NCBI RefSeq assembly: GCF_026151205.1
Contig: NC_087082.1
Coordinates: forward strand, 12,201,365-12,265,364
DNA: 64,000 nucleotides
Reading direction: 5' to 3'
Source of the DNA: Bolinopsis microptera
Lineage: Eukaryota > Ctenophora > Tentaculata > Lobata > Bolinopsidae
Part shown: positions 24,495 through 34,609 of the stretch, piece after piece
How positions within the stretch are numbered: position 1 is the first letter of the stretch
How the letters are laid out: each line of letters opens with the position of its first letter
Made by a program: the position numbers and the translations under genes
The notes under the pieces: model-generated
What the model was told of the DNA's origin: nothing
Seen by the model: the letters and a program-made list of their open reading frames with translations, nothing else
Database searches by the model: none

Positions 24495-24808
24495 GGGTGG
24501 GCGACAATTGACCCCAGAAAATTGACCCCCGACAATTGACCCCCGACCCTTACCCTAACCCTAACCCCAACTCTAACCCTAACCCTAACCCTAACCCTAA
24601 CCCTAACCCTAACCCTAACCCTAACCCTAATCTAACCCTAACCCTAACCCTAACCCTAACCCTAACCCTAACCCTGACCCTAACCCTAACCCTAACGCTA
24701 ACCCTAACCCTAACCCTAACCCTAACCCTAACCCTAACCCTAACCCTAACCCCCCCCCCCCCCCCCCCCCCCCAGTGTAATTACATAGGGGGTCAATTGT
24801 CGCGGTAC
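24495..24808. mobile_element. Inverted-repeat element carrying telomeric (CCCTAA)n
   Basis: About 200 bp of nearly pure CCCTAA repeats (about 24546-24750), then a run of about 23 C, lie between two 15-bp perfect inverted repeats: GCGACAATTGACCCC at 24501-24515 and its complement at 24789-24803. A 9-bp direct repeat, CAAATAATC, flanks the whole (24486-24494 and 24809-24817) and looks like a target-site duplication. ATTGACCCCCGACAATTGACC is repeated on the left. This suggests insertion as a unit rather than a fused chromosome end. Confidence 0.7.
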
Positions 24809-25254
24809 CAAATAATCTGGTCACAAACGACACTGAGCTAGTTAACAGAGCCTCCTCACGATAAGATTACAAAGAATGTAAGAAATAAGGTACAATTGGG
24901 ATAGACATGAAATGTGGTGGCCTGTAGAACTGCTGCAAATCTCTTAAAGGAAAAGGTGTGGTAACCAGTATCTAACCCGCAGTATCTCTAACCTGTAGCG
25001 GTGAGGAAGTACCGTTCAAATTGCCGGCACGCTTAAATAAACAAACATGTTGCTGTACTGTCTTTGTTCTTTAACATCAACTGTGTATAGTCATCTCGAC
25101 TGCATTCACCGTTCAAAAAGCTTGGAAAATGGGTATTAATCCTACTTTTTAATCTTAGAGATCAATTATAAACTTATAAACAGAATGATCGACTTATCCA
25201 TTTAGACCTATTATTCATGTCAATTAACTGCTATGTGACAGGTGACGTTAATTA

Positions 25255-27419
25255 TTAACGCCACCTAAATAATGGTATGTTCCAGGTTCCTTTTTTACCC
25301 ACTCCAACTTTCGAACTGCGTGCTGTGTTTAAACTAAAAGTTGATATTGTTAAAACAAGATAATGGTGAGAATCGACCAATAAAATGTATCTATATATCC
25401 GTACCCATTTTAATACACGAGGTTCATCCGGAAAGACAAGATTTCCAAATAAGCATATTACTGCGTTATTAGAATTCGTGGCCGCTATGTTGATGTGTTT
25501 TGATGGACATCGGTAGGTTACTTCTGTTCCATGATCCACCGGTAGTTCAACTTCCATCAACTCGATCTTCAGCTGTGGGTCCAAAGTGCTGCAACTTGCT
25601 GAAATACAGAATTTAGAATTAACATTATTAATAAGGCTTTGAAGCACGTATTCACAATTACATGTGATCTGTTCGGAAACCAATTAAATTCCAATATCTA
25701 TTTAACTAGTAATGAATTATACAAAACACTACCCGGACTCAGGTCCCCGAACCAGGTATTAATTAGGGACTCTCAGTTACAGATTTAGTTCAAATACTAT
25801 TACAGTCCTGGTGCTACTCGGGTGCTACTCGGGTGCTACTCGGTTGCTACTCGAGTGCTACTCGGGTGCTACTCTGTTGCTACTCTGGTGCTACTCGAGT
25901 GCTACTCTGGTGTTACTTGGGTAATACTCTGGTGCTACTCGGGCGCTACTTGGGTTATACTCTGGTGCTACTCTGCTGCTATTCTGGCGCTACTCGAGTG
26001 CTACTCGGGTGCTACTCGGGTGCTACTCTGCTGCTACTCTGTTGCTACTCTGGTGCTACTCGAGTGCTACTCGGGCGCTACTCGGGTGCTACTCTGGTGT
26101 TACTTGGGTAATACTCTGGTGCTACTCGGGCGCTACCTGGGTGCTACTCGGGTGCTACTCTGGTGCTATTCGGGCGCTACTTGGGTTATACTCTGGTGCT
26201 ACTCGGGCGCTACCTGGGTGCTACTCGGGTGCTACTCTGGTGCTACTCGGGTGCTACTCTGTTGCTACTCGGGTGCTACTCGGGTGTTACTCGGGTGCTA
26301 CTACATTTCCTCACCTTCTACTTTCCTGGTAATCACGATCTCCTCGATATATATTTCACGAGTTCTGCGGAACTCAACCCTGTTTCCATACTTGCAGCCA
26401 GATACAGTCGGGTGACTATCAGTAGATACACCTTCTGTGAACACTGTAGGGATTTTAAACTGGTCGCAATACCGAAAGATTCCTGAGCAGGTACTACAAG
26501 CAGTTTCAGAGCAGGTCCAGGTCCGTTCAGGGCGATCCACATCTTACTATATATAAAGCGAGACGATATATATGGATGGATCCGTGCCATTTTACTGACA
26601 CCACGGCATCAACTTTAACGCCACTTTCCGCAAAAACCGTAAAAGATATACAACTGAAACTTTTTTGACTGGGTCAAATGCCTTTATGGCCTTCAAATCA
26701 GCATAAAAAAATAAAATATTGGCCAAGGAATAAGAATTTTAGTACCCAAAATTTGGACCCCCAAGTGGTTTCAAAAACGCGAATTAAATAGATATTAATT
26801 ATTTTAGTCTCTTGAGTCTTGACACCACTTTAGGGTTAGACGGGTTCCTGCTAGTAGTTGTAATGCATCACTTTGTTCACGCAGTAGACCTGCGAAAGTT
26901 TTCGATAGTTTTAATTAATCTAACACAATTTCAAAGAATGACGTCGGAACGTAATTTATTTCAATTCAGAAAAAATGAAAAATGTTCTTAAAACAATCAA
27001 AAGAGACTATATTGCACTACTTTACCAGAAGTTTACCTGATCTAGGAACACTTTAAACCAGCGATCATTAGGTATCTGAGCCTTTTCCAGTTATAGACAT
27101 AGTATTCACATCCAGGTCTATAGCGTGGTCTGCAGCGTTGCTGTCATAATTTTTATAGGTTTTTGAGTGTTCAACTCTTACTGGTATTATTTCATTAGGA
27201 ATTCTCTGTCTTGTCGCTGAAATATTAAAATTACGATTTTTTGCTGACAAAATTAAAGACTACGTCATAGAAAGTTAACTGCTCGCAATACTCAATGAAT
27301 TGACGAAACTAGAGTTTCTTTATTTCGAGAAGAATTGTCTTTGCTATTCCCATCTACTCACCAGCAGTTGATACTGATAGAGAGATGATTTGAAACGTAA
27401 CCAGAAAGAATAATAGCAT
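25255..27419 (-). pseudogene. Broken galactose-binding-like plus sushi (CCP) secreted protein gene
   Basis: Exon 1 (27419-27362) encodes a signal peptide (MLLFFLVTFQIISLS). Exon 2 (27216-27037) opens a discoidin/fucolectin-like galactose-binding domain (NYDSNAADHAIDLD, then NDRWFKVFLDQ). A one-base insertion near 27081-27087, in a run of four A, breaks the frame between the two parts. Removing it makes the exon end in phase 0, matching exon 3. Exon 3 (from 26889) reads VYCVNKVMHYNY and then hits a TAG at 26851-26853. The second half of the domain is at about 26540-26315 (RTWTCSETAC, SGCKYGNRVEF, IEEIVIT) and joins in phase 1 to a sushi exon at 25598-25405 (SCSTLD, VTYRCP, VICLFG). The 3' end is unresolved; a short exon at 25315-25255 is possible. 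Two independent lesions favour a pseudogene, though the frame-shift could be an assembly error. Confidence 0.6.
25811..26300. repeat. 11-bp minisatellite (GGTGCTACTCG)n
   Basis: About 44 imperfect copies of an 11-bp unit lie in the intron between the galactose-binding and sushi exons. Because 33 is a multiple of three, all forward frames stay open and give artificial Leu-Leu-Gly-Cys-Tyr repeats. These are not genes. Confidence 0.9.
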
Positions 27420-28556
27420 TGTCTAAAAAGGTAGAACTAGATATTATGTATTTCTTCTTGTATATGCTAGTTATAGTATCGATATCAATACTATAATTCA
27501 AAGAATTATTTCTGTATGTAGAATGTCTGTCTGTACGACCACCCACGTGCAAATCAGATGAGAAATAATTTTGCCAAATTATGAGCTGCGAAGAATTGCA
27601 GACATTGTAATTTAAGGTGCGCACTATATCTCCACAGAAAGCACATCCAATTTGATACGATTACGTACGAAATAGTTTTATTATTTGCAATTGATTCTGC
27701 ACTTAGTTGACGCGTTTCAACCAACCAAACTTGAACGGTGAACGAGGAATCGTTTAAGATCACTTTCGAGGCACCTACACAAAATCTACACACGCTATGG
27801 CATAATGTGCTTTTCACAAAGAAATAGGACGGTAGCGTTTTTGAGTTTGTTATTCTCTTTCTATTCAGAAGTATTCCAAGTGATTGGTATAAGTGCATAT
27901 ATTTATTCTGAACACATTGCGAAAGATTTGATCTCGATTCACGAAGTTTGAAAGCAGCAAGAAGTCGCTGCAATGCACGTCAATGCAGTGTGCTTTATGT
28001 GGAGTTACAATATAATATGCGCCTTTCTTTAATTTGGCAAAATGATTTACCTGGGGCTTTAAGTTTAACCGATTGAACATTTGGCGGAATGGCAGTCTGA
28101 CTGGCTGAGAGCCGCCCAGTTACTGTTAGTTAGTAACATGGAATGATTTGATTATATAATACGATATATCTCTTCTATGAACCTTTATGAATTATGCTGC
28201 TGATTTTTGTTCACAGTGCAGTTATTTTTATTCTAAGCACCAATTTGTAGGTAAATAACCTACTAAGAGGCGCGCCGAGTTGGACTCGTCCACGGTCTTG
28301 GGATATTTGGAACAAATAGTTTGAGTTTCACCCGTTAACATTGGTTAAAGGCAAAGCACCATCGCCATAATTCTTTATTTTTAAATGAAAGGGGGATAGA
28401 ATTAGGAATTACGCATGATGATCAAATGATTTTCAAAAATTGGCAACTGTGCAACATGGAAAAGAATTTGGAAATGTTCCGTGTCCAGCGTTCTGTTCCG
28501 CACCGTCCATTAATTCTAAGTGACGTCATCATTACCTTGTGACGTCATCATTACCT
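27420..28556. other. Intergenic with one solo satellite copy
   Basis: About 27470-27640 resembles the units of the 30.5-kb satellite (core CCCACGTGCAAATCAGATGA at 27542-27561). An open frame of 139 codons on the reverse strand at 27554-27973 overlaps it partly, and has no signal peptide, domain or splice support. Confidence 0.5.
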
Positions 28557-28930
28557 TATGATGGAATTACTCTCGTCCGGGTTGTGCCAGCCAATAGAGC
28601 AAGTCCCACTGCATCTGTTCATCTTGGCATCAACACAATCCGCATCTGAAGAACAGGATTCTGGAGCCTCCGACAACCAACACCACTCTATATTGAAGTT
28701 CAGGTTGTAAAAGTTGTTGCAAGTACCAGGCGCGCCGTCCCAACTGATGGCTCAAGCCCCGTTACACTGACTCCAGCATTTACTGTCAGTACAGCCAAAC
28801 AAACACAGGTTGTCATAGTTGCAGGAGTATAGGTGTCGTAGAAGTTCAGGTTGCATTTCGTGTACGGCGGGATACAATGTACTGCAGTGATTAGAAGAGT
28901 GGTTGTGATAACCGTATTCCACATTGTCAT
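28557..28930 (-). pseudogene. Broken copy of the Cys-rich secreted-protein gene at 29553
   Basis: The start matches the intact gene (MTMWNTVITTTLL), and so does much of the rest at DNA level, including the segment for WCWLSEAPESC. After FYDTY the frame is lost by a net two-base insertion (GACACCTATACTCC here, GACATCTACTCC in the intact gene). The region after the signal peptide is shortened, and a further stretch near 28720-28760 differs. The TATA box and 5' leader are still conserved (29006-29013). It is the left arm of a head-to-head inverted duplication. Confidence 0.8.
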
Positions 28931-29005
28931 CTTTAGATAAGGAAGAGATTCTTCAGATAATAGATATTGAACTGGAAATAAATGATGAGCCTCTCCCTGC
29001 TTTTA

Positions 29006-29013
29006 GTTTTATA
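29006..29013 (-). promoter_or_regulatory. TATA box of the broken copy
   Basis: On the gene strand it reads TATAAAAC, in the same place and context (TTATCATTATAAAACTAAAA) as in the intact arm. Confidence 0.55.
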
Positions 29014-29470
29014 ATGATAAAATCTGAACAGGTGGTCAGAAGTTGTTTAAACTCTCTGCCCAAATAATATTGCCTCGATGTTCAAATTATCTCATATAGA
29101 ACTTTGTGATCGCTTATATACTTGCTAAGATTTAAGCTCCTCCTTGCAACTTACAGTATTGGTCCAATTCTGGAGTAAACACGTTACAATAATTGTCCTA
29201 AATTATGAACAGCGCTTCTCTAACTATAATAGTTTGAACTATAAGCGTAATTTTACAATAGGCTGGACGCAGATGCAGAAACAAGAAGATGGTAATATTT
29301 CCACGGTTCACAGCACAACTCTGAAATATAGTCGTCACCGTGCAACTTTTAAAGATTCACTATCAACAGCTCATTAGTATTATACGTTTAATTCGAACAA
29401 AGTATTAGTAACAAGTCTACAAAGTTTAAGCAGCTTTTAACACCCTGACCACCTGTTCAGATTTTATCAT

Positions 29471-29478
29471 TATAAAAC
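29471..29478 (+). promoter_or_regulatory. TATA box of the Cys-rich secreted-protein gene
   Basis: TATAAAAC lies 82 bp upstream of the ATG at 29553, leaving room for a 5' UTR of about 50 bases. It is conserved between both arms of the inverted duplication, which supports function. Confidence 0.65.
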
Positions 29479-29552
29479 TAAAAGCAGAGAGAGGCTCATC
29501 ATTTATTTCCAGTTCAATCTCTCTATCTGAAGAATCTCTTCCTTATCTAAAG

Positions 29553-29978
29553 ATGACAATGTGGAATACGGTTATCACAACCACTCTTCTGGTCGCTGCA
29601 GTACATTTGTCTGCTGGAGAGTGGGGCAATGGTGGATACGTTATTGAGTACGAAAAATGCAACCTGGACTACGAAGACATCTACTCCTGCAACTATGACA
29701 ACCTGTGTTTGTTTGGCTGTACTGACAATAAATGCTGGAGTCAATGCAACGGGGCTGCTGTAATGAGTTGGGAGGGCCCACCTGGTACTTGTAACAACTT
29801 TTACGACCTGTACACACTGTTAGAGTGGTGTTGGTTGTCGGAAGCTCCAGAATCCTGTTCTAAAGATGCGGATTGTGTTGATGCGAAGATGAACAGCTGC
29901 AGTGGGGCTTGCACCGTTGCCTTAGGGTACAACCCAGACGAGGGTGACGTCATTATACCGTGGAAAAAGGTGCAATAA
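29553..29978 (+). CDS. Small secreted protein with 12 cysteines, no known family
   Basis: A single exon of 141 residues. The first 21 residues form a signal peptide (MTMWNTVITTTLLVAAVHLSA), so the mature product is secreted. It has 12 cysteines, an even number that would allow six disulfides, in the pattern KCNL, SCNYDNLCLFGC, KCWSQC, GTC, EWCW, ESCSKDADC and SCSGAC. It is acidic, with several aromatic residues, and ends in WKKVQ without a membrane or GPI tail. I do not recognise the cysteine pattern as a named domain. The start is supported by the conserved TATA box and leader shared with the broken copy at 28930. Lack of introns and promoter duplication suggest recent, possibly retroposed or amplified, origin. 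A role in defence, venom, adhesion or matrix cannot be chosen from sequence. Confidence 0.75.
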   Translation: MTMWNTVITTTLLVAAVHLSAGEWGNGGYVIEYEKCNLDYEDIYSCNYDNLCLFGCTDNKCWSQCNGAAVMSWEGPPGTCNNFYDLYTLLEWCWLSEAPESCSKDADCVDAKMNSCSGACTVALGYNPDEGDVIIPWKKVQ

Positions 29979-30544
29979 TGATGATGTCACTAAATGGACG
30001 ATGCGGAACAGCAAATAGAACACCGGAACATTCTTTCGCACGCTGACAAAATTCAGTCAGAAATAAAAAAATCTCGATACAGAAAATTTTATAATTATAT
30101 ACTACTTTCTCCCGTTTCGGTGATGTTTCATTTTAATTGTCAGTGCTTTCTCCAAAATTTTAGTCATGTGCAACTCACAGCTACCTCATTTCTATTTCAT
30201 GTTATGCGACAAAACGAAAAAGTGATCAATATAATATAAGTACTCCTGTGGTAAAGTTACAATATGAATATTATGTGTATAATTAGTAAGGAAATTAAAT
30301 TTAAGGCACTTTAAATTTCTAAAGCTGCGAGGGATTGACATCCTCAATAAAATCAAATATAAGCAAGATGTCGAACGAGCCAGGTCGTGTTTATTGGAGG
30401 GGAGTGAACGGTGCCGAAAGGGTTTCAGGAGCCAAAGCCTGAATCATTGAGATAGCGTTTGCAGTTCATAGTTTCATCATTGCTCATCGTGTACCCTTCG
30501 TTTTTTTTGTTTTTTTGTGTTTCTTCATAGACTTATTGGGGCCG

Positions 30545-31680
30545 TCTTCTAGTCTTACTTATATTTATAATTCAGAGAATTATTTATGCTGTATAATGTC
30601 TGTACGACCGCCCACTTGCAAATTAGACGAGAAATAAGTTGTTGCATAGTTACCATGGTAACGGTGTTAAAGTGCACTTACACGTGCAAGGATTTTAGAG
30701 GGGCATTTTGATCGGTTATTTTGTTATTAGGTGGTGTTCAGTGCGATTTATATTTCAATTGGCTGTATCTTCGGTTGTGATTGATATTCGTTGATGCTAA
30801 AAAATTGACAACCAAAGAATATTATTAGATTCCTCCCTGTGACCATGGGCTTTCTAGTCTATATTATAATTCAGAGAATTTTCTTTGTCTGTACGACCGC
30901 CCACATGCAAATAAGATGAGAAATAGGTAGTTGCATAATAACCATGGTAACGAGGGTTATTGCACGCACGTGCACGTGCAATGATTGTTTTAACGTCATT
31001 TTGATCGGTTTTGTTGATATTACGCTAACTAAAACTGACTACCAAAGAATACTATTAACTTCCTCCCTGTGATCACGGGCTTTCTAGTCATTATTATAAT
31101 TCAAAGAATTATTTTGTATGTATTTAGAATGTTTGTACGACCGCCCACGTGCAAATTGGATGAGAAATAGGAAGCTGCATAATAACCATGGTACAGGTGT
31201 TCAAAAGCGCATGTGCACGTGCAAAGATTTGCGAGCATTTGTATCGGTTTTGTGGTAATTAGGTTGAGTTCAGTGCGAGGTACATTTTAATTGGCTGTAT
31301 CTTCGGTTGTGATGGATATTTTTGATGCAATGAAACTGCAAACTTCCCTCCCTGTGACCACGAGCTTTCTAGTCATATTCGAATGGTTCTTTTTGTTTGT
31401 TTGTCTGACCGCACATATTATGTGCAAATCAGATGAGAAATTATAGGAAGTTGTATATAATAGGTAGTAACGCAGTTGGAAACGCGAACGCGCAAAGATT
31501 ATTGGAACGTCAATTTGATCGGTTTTGTTGTCATATTATTATGTCGTGTATAATGTTTTACATTTTAATCGGTTATGACGGATGTTTTTTGATGCGATAA
31601 TAAAAACTGACCATCAAAAACACAAAAAAGTACTACTACTATTATCTTCCCGATCCCTGTGACCCCGGCCTTGCATTAAT
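30545..31680. repeat. Tandem satellite-like units of about 240-290 bp (four copies)
   Basis: Each unit runs from TTTCTAGTC plus an inverted-repeat-like TAATTCAGAGAATTA through a core GTACGACCGCCCAC, TGCAAAT and GATGAGAAATA. It continues with ACCATGGTAACG, CACGTGCACGTGCAA and TTTTGATCGGTT, and ends at CTTCCTCCCTGTGACCACGGG. Cores start near 30601, 30891, 31135 and 31405. There is no open frame. Solo copies occur at 32405-32715 and about 27470-27640. Confidence 0.8.
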
Positions 31681-32404
31681 TACCTATATAATAATAATAT
31701 AAAACATTTAATGACAGATGAAACCGTCCTCAGACCTCAATGGGTGCCGATAGAAATTTTGACCTATATAAGTGGTATTTGGATTTCTATCTGATCACTG
31801 ATAAACTAAAAGCAAACGAACTGTTCAATAAAGTGAAACAGTGACAATAGCATTGCCATTAGCTGTAGAAGTATGGAATGAGACAGCCTTGCTCACGAGA
31901 TTTGCCGAATTGCTGTTGTTCTATTTTATTCCATTTCCTTGTACTTGTAGCGCAAGCGCTTATTGTTTACTCATTGTTTTATGAAGGATTATGTGATTAA
32001 AGGGGGAAGCCGAGAATCTTTGCTTGCGCGAACAGGAATTTATCAAGGTGTATGGCATCGCAACTAGGTAATTTTCTTATAAAGTTGTTAGAGAGTTAGA
32101 GGGCAATTATGTAACTGAATGTTGGACTCAAAGCTGTCTGCTGTAAAAGTTTATGATTAGTATGTCCTGCAAGGTTGGCATTGTCAATCAATCAATTATA
32201 TTTATTATGCATGATGATTGATGATCCCCCTTAAACGATAATATTGTCTCTAACAGGATATTGCTTGATTTAGGCGTGTTTAGAAAGGTCTTACCAGTTT
32301 ACCAGTACAGCAGTACTTAGGGGTGCTTGTGATTCGGTAATTTAACGACATAACAGACATTATAAGTTTATGCACAGTACACATTTAATAACGCACGGAT
32401 AACA

Positions 32405-32715
32405 CACGGGTAAACTATCATAATATAATTCGAAAGATTCTCTTCTTATGTACTACCGCCCACGTGCAAATTAGATGAGAAATATGAATTTGCATAGTAT
32501 TAGTAACCAAGATAACGAGGGTTGTTACAAGCACGTGCACGTGAAATGATTGTTTTAACGTCATTTTGATCGGTTTTGTGGTAATTACGTTGTGTTTAAA
32601 TTGTTTACATTTAAATCGTCTGTATCTTGAGTTGAGATGAATATTTCTGTATGCGATTAATTATTTCAAAGAATACTACTATCTTCCTCTCTGTTACCAC
32701 GGGCTTTCTAGTATC
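32405..32715. repeat. Solo copy of the 30.5-kb satellite unit
   Basis: It has the same order of blocks as the tandem array (ATAATTCGAAAGATT, CTACCGCCCACGTGCAAATT, GATGAGAAATA, GCACGTGCACGTG, TTTGATCGGTTTTG, ACCACGGGCTTTCTAGT). Confidence 0.75.
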
Positions 32716-33283
32716 ATAATATAATCTTGTTACAGTGTCATATAAACTCATGATTTACGATTAAGCTGACAAAAAACAACAATTTCGGAAACCACCTACA
32801 GCTCTATAATGCCATAAAACCTTGGCTGTTGAGTGCTGAGCGTCTTTATCAAATGCCGCGATAATGGCAGTTTATTAAATCCCGGGAAATCGAGAGTAAG
32901 TCTATGACGCGGGTCATCCCGCTATAATTCTCGCTAAAAACAAAGAAAAAATCTACAACAGCCCAGAGCAATATGACTATCGAGAAAATGTGATCAGAGC
33001 ACTGATAATGGCTAGCAAATTCACCTTAATAATAAGCAGCAATAAATCTTAGTTTATATGGACCATTCCTTTCAATAACTGCATGAGCCATTTCAATCAT
33101 GCTGAGATTTAAGAATAAATGCCAATGATACATACAGTCCTATTATATTTGGTGTCCTATCAGGTTGCATTGTTATCAACAAGGCTGAGTTTGTTATGCT
33201 GAATTTAATTGCTCAAATTTGTCAGTTAGACAATAGCGTTGGAACCTGGTCTCTATTATCTTATTATTTTATTCAACTAACCA

Positions 33284-33781
33284 CTCTTGAGCTAAGATGA
33301 GAAGTACGGACTCGTTTAGGGGGAAAAGTACGTACTTGTACGCAAATTTGAAAAGTCCGACTCATACGACGTACGATTCAGATAGATTTTTTTTGTTTTT
33401 GAATTATTATCATCGGGGCCGTTGTAAAATGTAATTGTTAATTGCCGATGTTAGACAAAATATACCGTTCACGAACAAATTAAACACAGAATTCTTAGGC
33501 CAGGCAAGCATTTAAAAGTAAAACAAAAATTCTACAAAATTACTAGACAATTTACTTATTTAAACAGCTTGTTTCTCTTAAAGTTAAACTTTAAGTTAAT
33601 CGACGATTGGAATATAGAAACACAAGTTTTTGAGAACGCTCAATATTAGTCCGTAACAAGCGATTTAGAACTCTTCGATCGATTTCTAGAAGGAGACCTT
33701 TTCAGTAGAATTGAAAAGTACGTACGATACGAGTAAATTGAAAAGTCCGACTCATTCGTACTTCTCATCTTAGCTCTTGAG
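33284..33781. mobile_element. MITE of 482 bp with 8-bp target duplication
   Basis: The element 33292-33773 has 17-bp perfect terminal inverted repeats (CTAAGATGAGAAGTACG) and is flanked by an exact 8-bp direct repeat, CTCTTGAG (33284-33291 and 33774-33781). An 8-bp duplication is typical of hAT and a few other superfamilies. The interior is non-coding. Subterminal CGTACGTACTT and GAAAAGTCCGACTCAT motifs occur near both ends. Confidence 0.85.
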
Positions 33782-34560
33782 TCTAACTCTATATGCTTAT
33801 TTCGATAGGACAATAGCGAATAGGTTAACTAAACAATAGCATAGACGCAAGAGACATGATGACTAGTAGGATCACCATCTTCGCTGATATGATGACTGGA
33901 CACTGGACAGACAATTAAATATATGTATGACAGGGAATCTATAGGGAGTAGGATAGAATAAATTCAGGATTCTTAATTTTAATTATGACATGCATTGATC
34001 GGGAACGTAGTCATGAGTGATGAGGTACAGTCAGCTGAACTTGATAAATAACTTGGCCAATTTTAGCCACATCCTTTTAGTTCGAATGAATAGCTTGGGT
34101 AGGGCCGGTAAGACCTGGGTGCATGCTAAATAAGTCTGGCAGCTGGTTATCTTGCAGCTATAGTATTAGAGTCGAGTAGATCTATTACCTCAGCAGTTGC
34201 TCGATGTTTGTTTACTATGACTTATTTGATCTGAAACGGAAGTGCCACCTGATTTAAACTTTACTTCGCCCAGACACGTGATGTTTTGCTACATTGACGA
34301 GCTGTATTTTGTGGTTATGTCTTCTTTCCGGGGTAGCAAAACAAACAAAGTAAGTGCAGTAGATTGTTTGGATGAAATGTTTTAACTGTACAGCAAATCT
34401 ACGCTGCTGCTGTTATTCTTTTTTGAATCTTTTTGGCTAAATTTTTTGGTAACATAATAATCTTCATTACACATTTTGTTACGTTTGACTGTTGTGATAC
34501 TTACATTATTATCTAGAGTAACTTAATTTTTAATCAATATTTTTTTAAAAGCTCTATAGT

Positions 34561-34567
34561 TATAAAG
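34561..34567 (+). promoter_or_regulatory. TATA box of the forward-strand Ly6 gene
   Basis: TATAAAG lies 49 bp upstream of the first ATG at 34610. A CACGTG site is at 34275, about 335 bp upstream of the ATG. Confidence 0.5.
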
Positions 34568-34609
34568 TTATAACACCGGTCACCGATAATACCATCACCA
34601 GGTCAGATC

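Larger units (their letters stand above)
28557..29978. repeat. Inverted duplication, arms of about 0.5 kb around a 0.4-kb spacer
   Basis: The left arm 28557-29041 and the right arm 29446-29978 are reverse complements apart from substitutions and small indels. They include coding sequence, 5' leader (AGAATCTCTTCCTTATCTAA), TATA box and the outer promoter up to CTGACCACCTGTTCAG. Similarity ends sharply in the spacer 29042-29445, so the promoters face each other. Confidence 0.85.
29979..33283. other. Gene-poor, rich in repeats
   Basis: No gene was recognised. Satellite-like units fill 30545-31680 and one more lies at 32405-32715. The rest is AT-rich sequence with no splice-supported exons. Confidence 0.5.

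Noticed and set aside
24536-24841. Open frames on both strands through the telomeric array (Pro-Asn, Thr-Leu or Gly-Leu repeats)
   Set aside because: A 6-bp repeat has no stop in these frames; the frames are by-products of the repeat.
25822-26486. Long forward open frames of Leu-Leu-Gly-Cys-Tyr-Ser repeats
   Set aside because: They arise from the 11-bp minisatellite, which is open in all forward frames and lies in an intron of a reverse-strand gene.
27554-27973. 139-codon reverse-strand open frame
   Set aside because: It overlaps a solo copy of the satellite repeat and has no signal peptide, domain or splice support.
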